NCBI RefSeq assembly: GCF_000214215.1
Contig: NC_015559.1
Coordinates: 620,001 to 684,000 of the forward strand
Reading direction: 5' to 3'
DNA length: 64,000 nucleotides
From: Marinomonas posidonica IVIA-Po-181
GTDB taxonomy: Bacteria; Pseudomonadota; Gammaproteobacteria; Pseudomonadales; Marinomonadaceae
Shown here: piece after piece, positions 17,262 to 25,858 of the stretch
Layout of the letters: every line of letters begins with the position of its first letter
Numbering within the stretch: position 1 is the stretch's first letter
Notes under the pieces: generated by a model
Told to the model about the DNA's origin: nothing
What the model saw: the letters and a program-made list of their open reading frames with translations, nothing else
Databases searched by the model: none
Made by a program: the position numbers and the translations under genes

Positions 17262-17747
17262 TTAAAAAGTTAATCCTGCGCCAACCATGATGTGTTTGTC
17301 GTAGGTTTCGTCATCACTGTTGAGTACTTTAATGAATATATCGATACGAGATGCATCAGAGGTGGCAATGCGAAAGCCGGCTTCTGGGTAGAAAACAACC
17401 TCATCTAAAAACGATACGCCGCCCCCTATGTAAGACCACATGGGCAATCCAGGAAAAATTTGTAATGCTGGGCTGGCGCTGTATAAGCGAGTGCCTAGGT
17501 GAATTGCGCTTTCAAAGCTTTCGCCTAGTACAAAGCTAAAGCCACCATGAAAAGAAATGTTTGCAGGTGTAGTGAATTCCATGCCGGCATTCAATATGGA
17601 CGTAACATTGTCTTCTCCGTCTCTGCCATCTGGGCGAGCGGCCGCTGATTCAAAGGTGATTAAACTGGCAATTTGACCGCCTTGGTCAATAGCATAGGTA
17701 TGAGCACTGACTAACATCAGTGCCGCTACTAGAAGTACTGATCTCAT
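17262..17747 (-). CDS. Predicted exported beta-rich protein, probably outer membrane
   Basis: 161 residues with a clear signal peptide (MRSVLLVAALMLVSAHTYA). The mature part has alternating hydrophobic residues, Gly and aromatic positions, with strands such as FHGGFSFVLGE, AIHLGTRLY, MWSYIGGGVSFL and HIMVGAGLTF; the final phenylalanine is typical of outer-membrane beta barrels. I do not recognise the family; small YfaZ-like barrels are the nearest idea. The start at 17747 was chosen because the ATG overlaps the preceding stop (ATGA) and begins the signal peptide; a longer upstream reading would overlap the gene before. Confidence 0.7.
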   Translation of the reverse strand: MRSVLLVAALMLVSAHTYAIDQGGQIASLITFESAAARPDGRDGEDNVTSILNAGMEFTTPANISFHGGFSFVLGESFESAIHLGTRLYSASPALQIFPGLPMWSYIGGGVSFLDEVVFYPEAGFRIATSDASRIDIFIKVLNSDDETYDKHIMVGAGLTF

Positions 17748-17974
17748 TGTTTGTTGTCCATTTGATTTAATCGGCTCAGCATTTGAGAAAGCGAGCTTTC
17801 CCAATTTGACTGCTGCTCTTTGGATTGGTTTAACGTGTTCTGTAGTTCTGATTTTTCTTCGTTTAATTCGTAATTTTGCATTTCTAAATCCGCAATGCGC
17901 TTACGCAGGGAACCTATTTCTTCAACTGCTTCGTTGATGCGTTGTTCTAAGTGATGTAGTAGTTCGTTGTTCAT
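17744..17974 (-). CDS. Small coiled-coil protein (ZapB/TIGR02449-like)
   Basis: 76-residue protein that is one long coiled coil: heptads of Leu and Ile run from residue 4 (LLHHLEQRINEAVEEIGSL) to the end (WESSLSQMLSRLNQM). Its size and pattern resemble the ZapB/TIGR02449 type of small cell-division-associated coils, but the match is by pattern only. AGGA lies 8 bases before the ATG at 17974. Its stop overlaps the next start. The gene sits between flgT and a predicted outer-membrane protein, so a flagellar or envelope role is also possible. Confidence 0.65.
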   Translation of the reverse strand: MNNELLHHLEQRINEAVEEIGSLRKRIADLEMQNYELNEEKSELQNTLNQSKEQQSNWESSLSQMLSRLNQMDNKQ

Positions 17975-18034
17975 AATCAAATCCTAAAAATATAATCGCT
18001 GATGTTGAGCGTGTGTTTTAAAGTGTGTCAGTTT

Positions 18035-19228
18035 TTACCAAGCAATAACAACATCTTGTTGTTGAACGTTTAATATGTGTGAATCAACAACAAGTTCACC
18101 TACCGAGAAATTGGGCTGTACTTGTTTGATTGTAACACTGATGTTGGCATTGTTCAGCTGAGTCTGGGCGGACTGTAGCTGATTAAATACTTCGTAGCGA
18201 CGGTAAACATTAAATTTGTCCCCTGGTTTAATGCCTGCAATGGAGCCAGCAGCAATGTGAACGCGGTTGCCTTCTGTACGAAATATATTGGCAATGAAGG
18301 GCTGGCAGCGCAACTGTTCGCTGGTGTCTAAGGCGCTTTGCTTTAGAGCTTGCTGAACCACTTTACCATAATTTATGGTCCAAAATTTTGTGCTGCCAAA
18401 GCCAACGCGCTTGTTGTCTGCAATATCCCAATTGCCTATTTCACTGTATCTGTGTTCAAACAGCAAGGCACCACTAAAGCCATCGTATAGATAGATATCG
18501 ACCACAAAGTTCCTTTCTTTATTTTCGGCAGCTAAAGGAGTGGTATTGGTTTTGTTATTGGGTTGTCGTTGGTAAAGTTCACCGATGTCACGAATAACGC
18601 CACTGATAATATATTGAACGCCGAGTTGCTCGCTAATGCGAGTAACGTTGGTTAGGGAGCCATCGTAGTTGGTGGAAGAGGGGGCGTTGATTAAATCAGG
18701 GTAAATTGAAATATTCGTGGCAGTTAACGCTTTTAGATAACCTTGTTTATTGATTTCGTCCGCTAGGTTCTTGGGTAGTTCACGGGAGATGTTATTAATA
18801 GCACCAAGCTGGGCTTGTTGCGGTATTTGTAAATCAAAACCTGTCACACCAACGGTTTTTCGATAATAACTCGTTGGCCCTGTGCTGCATTGGGAGTCGG
18901 GGGTAACATCGATGCGAGCAACGACTTTTAAAAAGTTTCCTGTCTGTTCTTCTGAAATGATTTTGGCTCGTTGGACATGACTTGAGCTGCGAATGGCAAT
19001 GCTTGAATTGACTTCGCCATTGGTCATTTCATCTTTCACATTCACTCGCGAGCCTGATTCGAGAACGGCTTGCTTTATAGCTTGTTCGGTCGCTCGATAG
19101 CGTGCATCCGCTATGTCGTTATCATAGATAACGGCTTCGCCAATTGCGTCAATAGTGACAGCAAGCGTCGCATTCGATAGGGTAAAAAGTATGGCGCTTA
19201 AAAGTAGTTTGATTCGTCGCAATGTCAT
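18035..19228 (-). CDS. flgT: Flagellar H-ring assembly protein FlgT
   Basis: Periplasmic protein (397 aa) that builds the H-ring around the LP ring of sodium-type or sheathed polar flagella. A signal peptide covers residues 1-24. The N-terminal domain has VTIDAIGEAVIYDNDIADARYRATEQAIKQAVLESGSRV, the typical FlgT/LPP20-like fold; the middle domain holds VTGFDLQIPQQAQLGAINNI and GVQYIISGVIRDI; the C-terminal domain has the beta-barrel-like IAAGSIAGIKPGDKFNVYRR. The ATG at 19228 overlaps the flgP stop by one base. FlgO, the usual third partner, is not seen here. Confidence 0.88.
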   Translation of the reverse strand: MTLRRIKLLLSAILFTLSNATLAVTIDAIGEAVIYDNDIADARYRATEQAIKQAVLESGSRVNVKDEMTNGEVNSSIAIRSSSHVQRAKIISEEQTGNFLKVVARIDVTPDSQCSTGPTSYYRKTVGVTGFDLQIPQQAQLGAINNISRELPKNLADEINKQGYLKALTATNISIYPDLINAPSSTNYDGSLTNVTRISEQLGVQYIISGVIRDIGELYQRQPNNKTNTTPLAAENKERNFVVDIYLYDGFSGALLFEHRYSEIGNWDIADNKRVGFGSTKFWTINYGKVVQQALKQSALDTSEQLRCQPFIANIFRTEGNRVHIAAGSIAGIKPGDKFNVYRRYEVFNQLQSAQTQLNNANISVTIKQVQPNFSVGELVVDSHILNVQQQDVVIAW

Positions 19229-19878
19229 CACTCAATGCTATAGAAATTAGTCGTAGGCGTTGAGCTTTGAACATTCACCGCACGATAGCCTGGTTGAACC
19301 TGGCAATTAGGGTCATTGGCAACACCTTGAGACGAGGTAATACATTGACGAAAATTTTCCTGCAAAGCCATTTCAACAACGGTCTCGAAAGTGCCATCTT
19401 CATGTTCCCTTTGAGAAACAACTTTGGCACCCACTAAATAAGCGTCAACATAAGTACGTAATTCGTCGTTTTGAATGACCATATTACTTAAAGAGCTTGA
19501 ACCGTCAATTTTCAAACCGTAGACACGCTCAGAAAGGTTGCGATAAGCGTCCAGCATGGAGCTGCGCAATGTCATAATACGGGCTTGTGACTTAGTTAAA
19601 CGTTTATTGGTTGTGAGAGCAGCGTAGCCGGTTGCAGTGACGATAATGGGTTCTTGTTTGATGACAGCAATAGTGTTGTTAGCATTGACTGCACCAACGG
19701 TACCAGTTTGGCCATAGTTCAAAGCGGTGTCAGTGGAGCCACCTACTTGATTGCCATTACATGGTGCCACGGAAGTACAGGTTCCTGTTCCAGCGGTGCT
19801 GGTTTGGTTTAGGTTTTGACAACCTACTAGTAGGATTGTCCCTGTTGCAATCAAAAGAATGCGAATTACGTGTGTCAT
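19228..19878 (-). CDS. flgP: Flagellar outer-membrane lipoprotein FlgP (LPP20 family)
   Basis: 216-residue lipoprotein of the flagellar basal body. The signal sequence ends in a lipobox LLVGC with Cys20. After a low-complexity Thr/Gly/Asn linker, the LPP20 domain runs from about residue 80: VTATGYAAL, RLTKSQARIMTLRSSMLDAYRNLSERVYGLKI and LRTYVDAYLVGAKVVSQREHEDGTFETVVEMAL, matching FlgP. The start at 19878 gives a proper lipoprotein signal and has AAGGG upstream. A possible FliA-type promoter lies about 36 bases upstream. It heads the minus-strand run that includes flgT. Confidence 0.87.
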   Translation of the reverse strand: MTHVIRILLIATGTILLVGCQNLNQTSTAGTGTCTSVAPCNGNQVGGSTDTALNYGQTGTVGAVNANNTIAVIKQEPIIVTATGYAALTTNKRLTKSQARIMTLRSSMLDAYRNLSERVYGLKIDGSSSLSNMVIQNDELRTYVDAYLVGAKVVSQREHEDGTFETVVEMALQENFRQCITSSQGVANDPNCQVQPGYRAVNVQSSTPTTNFYSIE

Positions 19879-19913
19879 GATGGTGCCCTTTGTGTGGTAG
19901 TCTCTACTTTTTC

Positions 19914-19945
19914 TTGTCGGCAAGAGTCTGTGTTGCTTAACTTTT
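19914..19945 (-). promoter_or_regulatory. Possible FliA (sigma-28) promoter for flgP
   Basis: On the minus strand GCCGACAA (plus 19914-19921) matches the sigma-28 -10 element GCCGATAA in seven of eight positions. Eleven bases upstream lies TTAAGCAA, a weak -35 match. The placement about 36 bases before the flgP ATG fits. The -35 is poor, so this is tentative. Confidence 0.4.
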
Positions 19946-20245
19946 TCACTTGTCTATTAGAAATGAATCCCTGCGTTCACAGTGACGAAGGCTCGCTTCC
20001 TATTCGAGACATTCTGTCCCATGAATAAAATGTAAACTATTTTACGTGTTAGCGTCCATTTTTACAGTCTCAAATCGATGATTTTCTTTGTTTTATATGG
20101 CAAAAATAACGTCTAAATAGATGGACGACCTTTTTTGACGGATTTGCTAGGTTATTTTTACCCGTATTGTTTTGATTTTATCAGGTCTAGTTGACCAGAT
20201 CACAGAATTTACATTGTGTTGTTTAGGGTGGGTTTGCTGTATATA
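19922..20245. other. Divergent intergenic region between flgP and dinB
   Basis: About 320 bp of AT-rich DNA with no credible gene. It holds the tentative flgP promoter at one end and the LexA operator of dinB at the other. A short upstream extension of the dinB frame exists here but is not considered coding because it would cross the LexA box. Confidence 0.5.
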
Positions 20246-20261
20246 CTGTTTATATGTACAG
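20246..20261 (+). promoter_or_regulatory. LexA (SOS) box upstream of dinB
   Basis: CTGTTTATATGTACAG fits the gammaproteobacterial LexA consensus CTG-N10-CAG with an AT-rich core. It lies 17 bases before the dinB ATG at 20279, so LexA bound here would block transcription of dinB, as in other species. Confidence 0.8.
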
Positions 20262-20278
20262 TATTGGCGCTTGCTATT

Positions 20279-21340
20279 ATGACGTTTACAGAACGTAAAA
20301 TTATACACATCGATGCCGATTGCTTTTATGCCGCCATTGAAATGCGTGATAATCCAGCTTTGAAGGGGTTGCCTTTGGCTATTGGCGGTTCATCTGAGCA
20401 GCGCAGTGTGTTATCCACTGCTAATTATCCCGCTCGCTCCTACGGTGTTCGATCAGCAATGCCAGTGGCGGTGGCCAAACGATTGTGCCCTGATTTACTG
20501 ATCTTGCCTGGGCATATGGAAAAGTATCGTCTTGCCTCTCAGCAAATGCATGACATTTTTAGACAATATACTCATGTTATTGAGCCTTTGTCTTTGGATG
20601 AAGCTTATTTGGATGTGACTCACTCAACACAATGTCAGGGCAGTGCGACCCTAATGGCTGATCGTATTCGTCAGCAAATTTTATCGACGGTTGGGATCAC
20701 GGTATCCGCTGGCGTTGCCACTAATAAATTTATTGCCAAAGTGGCCAGTGATTGGGATAAACCCGATGGTCTCACGCTTGTTACCCCTAAGCAGCAAGAT
20801 GATTTTGTGGCGGCCATACCGGTTAAGTGCATTTCTGGGGTTGGTAAAGTCGCCCAGCAAAAATTGGCCGAACTTGGCGTGTTCTATTGTGCTGATTTGC
20901 AAAAGGTAGAGTTTGCGGTATTGCAAAAACGCTTTGGTAGCATGGCATTTCGTTTATCTCAATTTGCGCTAGGCATCGATGAGCGTCCGGTGCAAATGTC
21001 GAGAGATCGCAAAAGTGTTTCTGTGGAGCATACTTTTGCTGAGGACCTAATAGGGGTTGAGCCTTGTTTGAATGTCTTGCCAGAGCTTATTAAAGCGTTG
21101 AAAAAACGTATGGCGGGGCGAGGCTACGAAGCACGTTTGAGTAAATATTACTTAAAACTCAAGTTTGATGATTTTAAGCAAACAACGATAGAGCAACCGA
21201 TCCAACGTAAATTATCTGAAACGGTTTTTTCTGAACTTTTGCAGCAAGCATACTCACGTGCGAAACGCCCAGTTCGTTTGATTGGTGTTGGCTATCGTCT
21301 ATCTAATGCGATGTCATTGCAACTGTCTTTGCCTTTTTAG
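20279..21340 (+). CDS. dinB: DNA polymerase IV (Y-family, SOS-induced)
   Basis: Translesion DNA polymerase of 353 residues (E. coli enzyme 351). The catalytic blocks are HIDADCFYAAIEMRDNP with D12, the pair D-E in PLSLDEAYLDVT, and CISGVGKVAQQKLAELGV, the helix-hairpin-helix. The little-finger domain follows. The C-terminus ends QLSLPF, a good beta-clamp binding motif. I chose the ATG at 20279, since the LexA box at 20246-20261 lies inside any longer reading and this start gives the family beginning. A recessed start with 21 extra residues would be hydrophobic and unlike the family. Confidence 0.96.
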   Translation: MTFTERKIIHIDADCFYAAIEMRDNPALKGLPLAIGGSSEQRSVLSTANYPARSYGVRSAMPVAVAKRLCPDLLILPGHMEKYRLASQQMHDIFRQYTHVIEPLSLDEAYLDVTHSTQCQGSATLMADRIRQQILSTVGITVSAGVATNKFIAKVASDWDKPDGLTLVTPKQQDDFVAAIPVKCISGVGKVAQQKLAELGVFYCADLQKVEFAVLQKRFGSMAFRLSQFALGIDERPVQMSRDRKSVSVEHTFAEDLIGVEPCLNVLPELIKALKKRMAGRGYEARLSKYYLKLKFDDFKQTTIEQPIQRKLSETVFSELLQQAYSRAKRPVRLIGVGYRLSNAMSLQLSLPF

Positions 21341-21412
21341 TTTGTGTAAAATTTGTACAGCTCTGTGTATCTCTGACTATACTTTAAGACCAACGGTATG
21401 GAGGTGTTTATT

Positions 21413-22393
21413 ATGTTAGAGCGGCAGGTAAATTCTCATATGAATCATTCCAGCTTACCAGACCCTTTGTCTCAACGTTTAAGGTTTGAAGTGGAGCAAA
21501 CGTTAAGTGCACTGTACGCCGATGCCTCATTAATTGATCAGCTTGATAGTTTGTATTTGCCTTTTGCAACTTGGTTGAGTAAGAAAGCGGGTCGTCGAGA
21601 TGGGCCGCTGATACTAGGTTTGGGGGGCGCGCAAGGCTGCGGTAAAACGACCTTTGCGAGTGTTGTTAGTCGCATTTTGGTGAAGGGGTTTGATTTAAAT
21701 GCGGTCGTGATCAGCTTGGACGATTTGTACAGTACTCGTCAGGATCGATTAATGTTTGCAGATAAGACTACGCCGTTATTTTCGGTGCGTGGTGTTCCTG
21801 GGACGCATGATGTCACTTTTGCCATGAACTTATTTCAGCGTGCAAGGCAATTAAAAGATGGTGAAGTGATGATGTTCCCATGTTTTGATAAGTCCATTGA
21901 TGAGCGAAAAGCGGTGCATCTCTGGAAGGAAGTGCGAGGGCCAATTGATGTTGTTTTATTTGAAGGTTGGTGCGTCGGTTCGCCTGAAATAACAGGGGAT
22001 TTGAGTTCTCCAATCAATGTTTTAGAGCGCGATAAAGACGCGCAAGGGGTTTGGCGACAGTCAGTGAATGAATTGTTAAAAAATGAATATCGTGAGTTGT
22101 TTTCCATGCTGGATTTGATGGTCTGGATGCAGGCGCCAAATTATGACATTGTTTACCAATGGCGCAACAAGCAAGAGCGTTTATTAGAAGCGCATTTACT
22201 CGACATTCATGGAGTACTTTTAGATACCCTGGATTTGAAGGTCATGTCGCCGGAAGAATTGAAAGACTTTATGCAATATTATGAGCGTCTTACTCGTCAC
22301 ATGTTGGCAGTGATGCCAGAGCGAGCAGACGTGCTGATGCGCTTGGATGAAGGTCAAAGTGTGCAAGAGGTTCGGTATCCTACTGAACATTAA
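21413..22393 (+). CDS. D-glycerate 3-kinase-like P-loop kinase
   Basis: 326-residue kinase of the COG4240/plant GLYK type, likely making 3-phosphoglycerate from D-glycerate. The P-loop GLGGAQGCGKTTFAS is near residue 70, followed by VVISLDDLYSTRQDR near 101, the block SVRGVPGTHDV near 123 and DVVLFEGWCVGS near 178, all features of this family. The ATG at 21413 is chosen because TGGAGGTG precedes it at the right distance; another ATG 15 bases upstream lies inside that ribosome site. No other glycerate genes adjoin it. A terminator follows. Confidence 0.85.
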   Translation: MLERQVNSHMNHSSLPDPLSQRLRFEVEQTLSALYADASLIDQLDSLYLPFATWLSKKAGRRDGPLILGLGGAQGCGKTTFASVVSRILVKGFDLNAVVISLDDLYSTRQDRLMFADKTTPLFSVRGVPGTHDVTFAMNLFQRARQLKDGEVMMFPCFDKSIDERKAVHLWKEVRGPIDVVLFEGWCVGSPEITGDLSSPINVLERDKDAQGVWRQSVNELLKNEYRELFSMLDLMVWMQAPNYDIVYQWRNKQERLLEAHLLDIHGVLLDTLDLKVMSPEELKDFMQYYERLTRHMLAVMPERADVLMRLDEGQSVQEVRYPTEH

Positions 22394-22430
22394 ATAATGT
22401 CTTAAGCAGCACGATAAGAGCATCAATATG

Positions 22431-22466
22431 ATAGGCTATAGCGATTCGCAATAGCCTATTTTTTTG
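22431..22466 (+). terminator. Rho-independent terminator after the glycerate kinase-like gene
   Basis: A perfect 9-bp stem (ATAGGCTAT with ATAGCCTAT), an 11-base loop and eight T. Confidence 0.85.
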
Positions 22467-22532
22467 GCCCAGATGTTTGAGCCATTTTTAACGTTTAACG
22501 CTTTATGATGCTTTTTTGGGAGAGTTTAGAGA

Positions 22533-23201
22533 ATGACAGATTTGCTGCCAGTAGTAGAAGTAGAAACCGCCGCTAAACCGGATGCAGCGGTAATTTGGTT
22601 ACATGGATTGGGGGCTGATGGTCATGATTTTGAAGCCTTGGTACCCGCATTGTCCTTGCAAGATGGTTTGGCGGTACGATTTGTGTTTCCTCATGCGCCA
22701 CAACGCCCTGTGACCATTAATGGTGGTATGCCAATGCGTGCTTGGTACGATATTTTGGAAATGACTCTGGAGCGTAAAGTCGATATGGCGAATATCCAAG
22801 AGTCTGCGCAGCAAATAGAAAATCTTATCGAAGATCAGATTGCCAAGGGAATTTCTCCTGACCGCATTATTTTAGCGGGTTTCTCTCAAGGTGGCGTCAT
22901 TGCTTATCAAGTAGGGTTGCACACAGCTCATGTGCTAGGTGGCGTGATGGCTTTGTCCACCTATTTGGTGAATAGTGAGGAAATGGCTCAGGCCGAGTTT
23001 TGTCCTAATGGGAAAACCCCTTTTTTAATTCATCATGGTTCTCAGGATCCGGTTGTCGCTCCCGTATTAGGTGCCCAAGCGCAAGCCTATTTGACTTCTC
23101 AGGGGTATGACGTCACTTATCAAGTTTATGATATGCCGCATGCGGTTTGCCCTGAGCAGGTACAAGACATTTCCGCTTGGCTCAATGCGCAATTAGGATA
23201 A
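22533..23201 (+). CDS. Alpha/beta-hydrolase, carboxylesterase/phospholipase family
   Basis: 222-residue cytoplasmic esterase of the Pseudomonas carboxylesterase/acyl-protein thioesterase type. VIWLHGLGADGHDFEALVPAL holds the oxyanion region, LAGFSQGGVIAYQ the nucleophile serine near residue 115, HHGSQDPVV the aspartate near 168 and MPHAVCPEQ the histidine near 200. PMRAWYDI is typical of the group. The natural substrate is not known. The inositol-phosphatase-like gene follows after 9 bp, so they are probably co-transcribed. Confidence 0.92.
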   Translation: MTDLLPVVEVETAAKPDAAVIWLHGLGADGHDFEALVPALSLQDGLAVRFVFPHAPQRPVTINGGMPMRAWYDILEMTLERKVDMANIQESAQQIENLIEDQIAKGISPDRIILAGFSQGGVIAYQVGLHTAHVLGGVMALSTYLVNSEEMAQAEFCPNGKTPFLIHHGSQDPVVAPVLGAQAQAYLTSQGYDVTYQVYDMPHAVCPEQVQDISAWLNAQLG

Positions 23202-23210
23202 GGAGGCAGT

Positions 23211-24011
23211 ATGTCGTCTGATTATGATCAATGGTTGAGTTTTGCCAAGCAGTTGGCTCAAGACGCAGGAGAACTGATTGTTGAGGCCCGTAAGACGGCG
23301 ACATTTGACCGAAATTATAAGTTGCATCATGAATTGGTGACCTCAACAGACATTGCGGTGGATACCTTTATCTGTGAGAAAATTGCTGCGACTTTTCCAC
23401 ACCATAAAATTCTTTCGGAAGAGTCCTTTCCAGAGCTTGATGTTGATAGCTTGGTCGATGGTGTTCCTATTTGGGTGATTGATCCGATTGATGGTACGGT
23501 CAATTTTGCCCATGGTCACCATCATGTGGCGGTTTCGATTGGTCTGTTTATCGGTTCGACGCGTATCTTGGGAGTTGTGTATGCACCGTTTCTAGCCGAG
23601 TGTTATTCCGCTTTGCGAGGAAAAGGGGCCTATTGTAACGATCAAAAGCTGTTTGTTTCGGCTGCATCGGCTCTGCGTAATGCATTGGTGGCGACGGGGT
23701 TTCCTTATCAGAAAGCATCGCTACCAGACTTGATAGAGCGACTGAGTCGAGTGCTACATGCATGTCAGGACGTGCGTCGTAATGGCTCTGCGGCATTGGA
23801 TTTGTGTTGGGTTGCAGCGGGGCGGTTAGATGCCTATTACGAGACGGTGAAGCCATGGGACATGGCGGCAGGTGCACTGATTGCGGAAGAGGCTGGTGCT
23901 AGGTTGGGGTATTTTCTAGCTCCCCAAGTGGCTTGGCCTGAAGCCGTCAATGGTGAAGGCTTGTTAGTATCTACGCCCGCTTTGTATGATGATTTAAAGG
24001 CCTTGCTTTGA
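23211..24011 (+). CDS. Inositol monophosphatase family protein
   Basis: 266-residue metal-dependent phosphatase. The family motifs are visible: ILSEESFPEL (metal-binding Glu near 70), WVIDPIDGTVNFAHGH near 85-100 (Asp-x-Ile-Asp-Gly-Thr), and KPWDMAAGALIAEEAGAR near 210 with the third metal Asp. This could act on inositol phosphates or on related sugar phosphates; it could be CysQ- or SuhB-like, which sequence by eye does not settle. GGAGG lies just before the ATG. Confidence 0.92.
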   Translation: MSSDYDQWLSFAKQLAQDAGELIVEARKTATFDRNYKLHHELVTSTDIAVDTFICEKIAATFPHHKILSEESFPELDVDSLVDGVPIWVIDPIDGTVNFAHGHHHVAVSIGLFIGSTRILGVVYAPFLAECYSALRGKGAYCNDQKLFVSAASALRNALVATGFPYQKASLPDLIERLSRVLHACQDVRRNGSAALDLCWVAAGRLDAYYETVKPWDMAAGALIAEEAGARLGYFLAPQVAWPEAVNGEGLLVSTPALYDDLKALL

Positions 24012-24109
24012 TCGTTAGGGTAATAATATTTGGTTGAATTGTATCCAGTTGTTATTTGATTGACACAATTGGGTGTTTTCTTTGTATAGATTATGTTTAA
24101 AGGTTCAGT

Positions 24110-24571
24110 ATGTCTCTTTTCGTATTTTTCTTAGCGTTGCTGGCTTGTGTTGTTGTTATGGGGATTTCGCTTTGGTTTATTCGTCAGCAGTTAAAGGCCA
24201 GTCAATTAAGGGCTGAGCGTATTCAGGCGGGTGAGGCGCGTTATCGAGAAGAGCGTCAAAAAGCCGTGGATAGCATTCGAGTGTTGCTTAAAGTAGCGGG
24301 TACGGATGAAGTGAATTGGATTGAAGCGAGCATCCGAATTAAAAACTTGTTAGACAAACTGAGCCTAGATTTATCAGAACATAAGGAGATCTCAGTGTTT
24401 TATCTGGTGACTGAAAAAACCGAGCATATTCCGACACATGAACAATGGCGGTCTTTGCCGAAACAAGCCAAAAATAAGTTTCAAAAAGAAATGGACGGTT
24501 ATGAAAAGGCGCATGTAGAAGATCTTAAAAAAGCCAAAGTGTCATTATTGGCGTTTGATTTCTCAGAATGA
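24110..24571 (+). CDS. DUF2489 membrane protein
   Basis: 153 residues: one N-terminal transmembrane helix (residues 3-25), then a cytoplasmic helical domain with RYREERQKAVDSIRVLLKVAGTDEVNWIEASIRIKNLLDKL, which is the DUF2489 pattern. Function is unknown. It overlaps the next gene by four bases (ATGA), indicating coupled translation. Confidence 0.8.
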   Translation: MSLFVFFLALLACVVVMGISLWFIRQQLKASQLRAERIQAGEARYREERQKAVDSIRVLLKVAGTDEVNWIEASIRIKNLLDKLSLDLSEHKEISVFYLVTEKTEHIPTHEQWRSLPKQAKNKFQKEMDGYEKAHVEDLKKAKVSLLAFDFSE

Positions 24572-24939
24572 TGTTTGAGCTACTGCTTTCTGCTTTTGTT
24601 TTTTTCATTTTATTGATGGGATTAATGGTCTTTTTTGTGCGTCATCAATCCAAAATGCCTTATTACAGACAAACTCAGGCGGACTGTGTCGCTATGCTAG
24701 AAAAAGCGTTGGCAGGAAGGCTGCCTGAGTTTGAATGGCATGCTTTTATTGGCTTAAGTATCCGTGATAATGAAAGCTTGGATGCCCTTAGGGAACGATG
24801 TTGTTGGATTGATGAATTCGGAACCAAAGGAACTCAGCTTGTAAAAGGCCGTCCTTGTGTGTCTTTTAGTAACGAAGGGCGGAAAGAATTAGAAAAGCTG
24901 TTGGATGAGTGGCAGCATAAAGCAGATTATTTGGTCTGA
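24568..24939 (+). CDS. Small single-pass membrane protein, unknown function
   Basis: 123 residues with one N-terminal hydrophobic helix (residues 4-24) and a soluble tail with several cysteines (ADCVAML, RERCCWIDE, GRPCVSF). No family is recognised. The ATGA overlap with the DUF2489 gene and the following mscS-type gene suggest a three-gene transcript. Confidence 0.7.
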   Translation: MMFELLLSAFVFFILLMGLMVFFVRHQSKMPYYRQTQADCVAMLEKALAGRLPEFEWHAFIGLSIRDNESLDALRERCCWIDEFGTKGTQLVKGRPCVSFSNEGRKELEKLLDEWQHKADYLV

Positions 24940-24968
24940 TGTAATTTTTGAAGGATAGGGTTTGGATT

Positions 24969-25799
24969 ATGAATGATATACAGGCGGTATTTGATCAAGG
25001 TGCCGAGTGGATGCCTTGGTTAATGGACAGTGCAATGAGCTTAGCCATTGGTTTGATTATTTTCTTTGTGGGTAAATTTATTGCGGCAAAGATTTCGGGT
25101 TGGTGTGAAAAGCGTTTATTGAAATCTTCCGTGGACAAAGCGGTAGCGGGTTTTGCCTCAAGCATTTTATATGCTTTGATGTTTGCTGGTGTTGTGTTGA
25201 TGGCGTTGGGGCAAATTGGCGTTGAAACAACCTCTTTTATCGCCATTCTTGGTGCTGCAGGTCTTGCTGTTGGTTTGGCTTTGCAAGGTTCCTTGTCGAA
25301 CTTTGCCTCTGGCGTGTTGATTATTTTGTTGCGTCCATTCCGTTCTGGCGATTTTGTGGATGCTGGTGGTCAAATGGGAACAGTAAATCGTATCGAGCTG
25401 TTTCATACGTATCTTATAACACCTGACAATCGAGTCATTATCGTACCTAATTCAGCGATAATGAACGGTGCTATTGTGAATTTTTCTCGTGAATCGACTC
25501 GTCGTTTGGATCTAGTGGTTGGTATTAGTTATGATGCGGACATTCGCTTGGCAAAGCAGATTATGGAAGAGATCGTAGAAGCTGATGAGCGTATTCTAAA
25601 AGACCCTGTCTGTGTGATTGCTGTCGCGGAACTGGCTGACAGCTCAGTGAACTTTAATCTACGTCCTTGGGTGGCATCGGCAGATTATTGGACAGTGCGT
25701 GCGGATTTGTTAGAAAAAATCAAATATGCTTTTGATGAGCGTGGTGTTGGTATTCCTTACCCACAAATGGACGTTCATTTGCACAAACAAGAATCTTAA
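24969..25799 (+). CDS. Small-conductance mechanosensitive channel, MscS family
   Basis: Inner-membrane channel (276 aa; E. coli MscS is 286) that opens under osmotic downshock. Three transmembrane helices lie in residues 15-120; the pore-lining helix is ILGAAGLAVGLALQGSLSNFASGVLIILLRPFRSGDFVD, with the Gly/Ala pattern of MscS. The cytoplasmic beta domain follows (GTVNRIELFHTYLITPDNRVIIVPNS) and then the C-terminal domain. The start at 24969 gives an ordinary MscS beginning; a TTG 21 bases upstream is less likely. A strong terminator follows. Confidence 0.94.
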   Translation: MNDIQAVFDQGAEWMPWLMDSAMSLAIGLIIFFVGKFIAAKISGWCEKRLLKSSVDKAVAGFASSILYALMFAGVVLMALGQIGVETTSFIAILGAAGLAVGLALQGSLSNFASGVLIILLRPFRSGDFVDAGGQMGTVNRIELFHTYLITPDNRVIIVPNSAIMNGAIVNFSRESTRRLDLVVGISYDADIRLAKQIMEEIVEADERILKDPVCVIAVAELADSSVNFNLRPWVASADYWTVRADLLEKIKYAFDERGVGIPYPQMDVHLHKQES

Positions 25800-25820
25800 T
25801 TTTTTTACCAATTAAGATTA

Positions 25821-25858
25821 AAATGCCGCTAAGTACTTTTACTTAGCGGCATTTTTTA
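25821..25858 (+). terminator. Strong rho-independent terminator after the MscS-family gene
   Basis: A perfect stem of about 15 bp around GCCGCTAAGTA / TACTTAGCGGC, a 4-base loop and a T run. It separates the channel gene from the structured region before greB. Confidence 0.9.
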
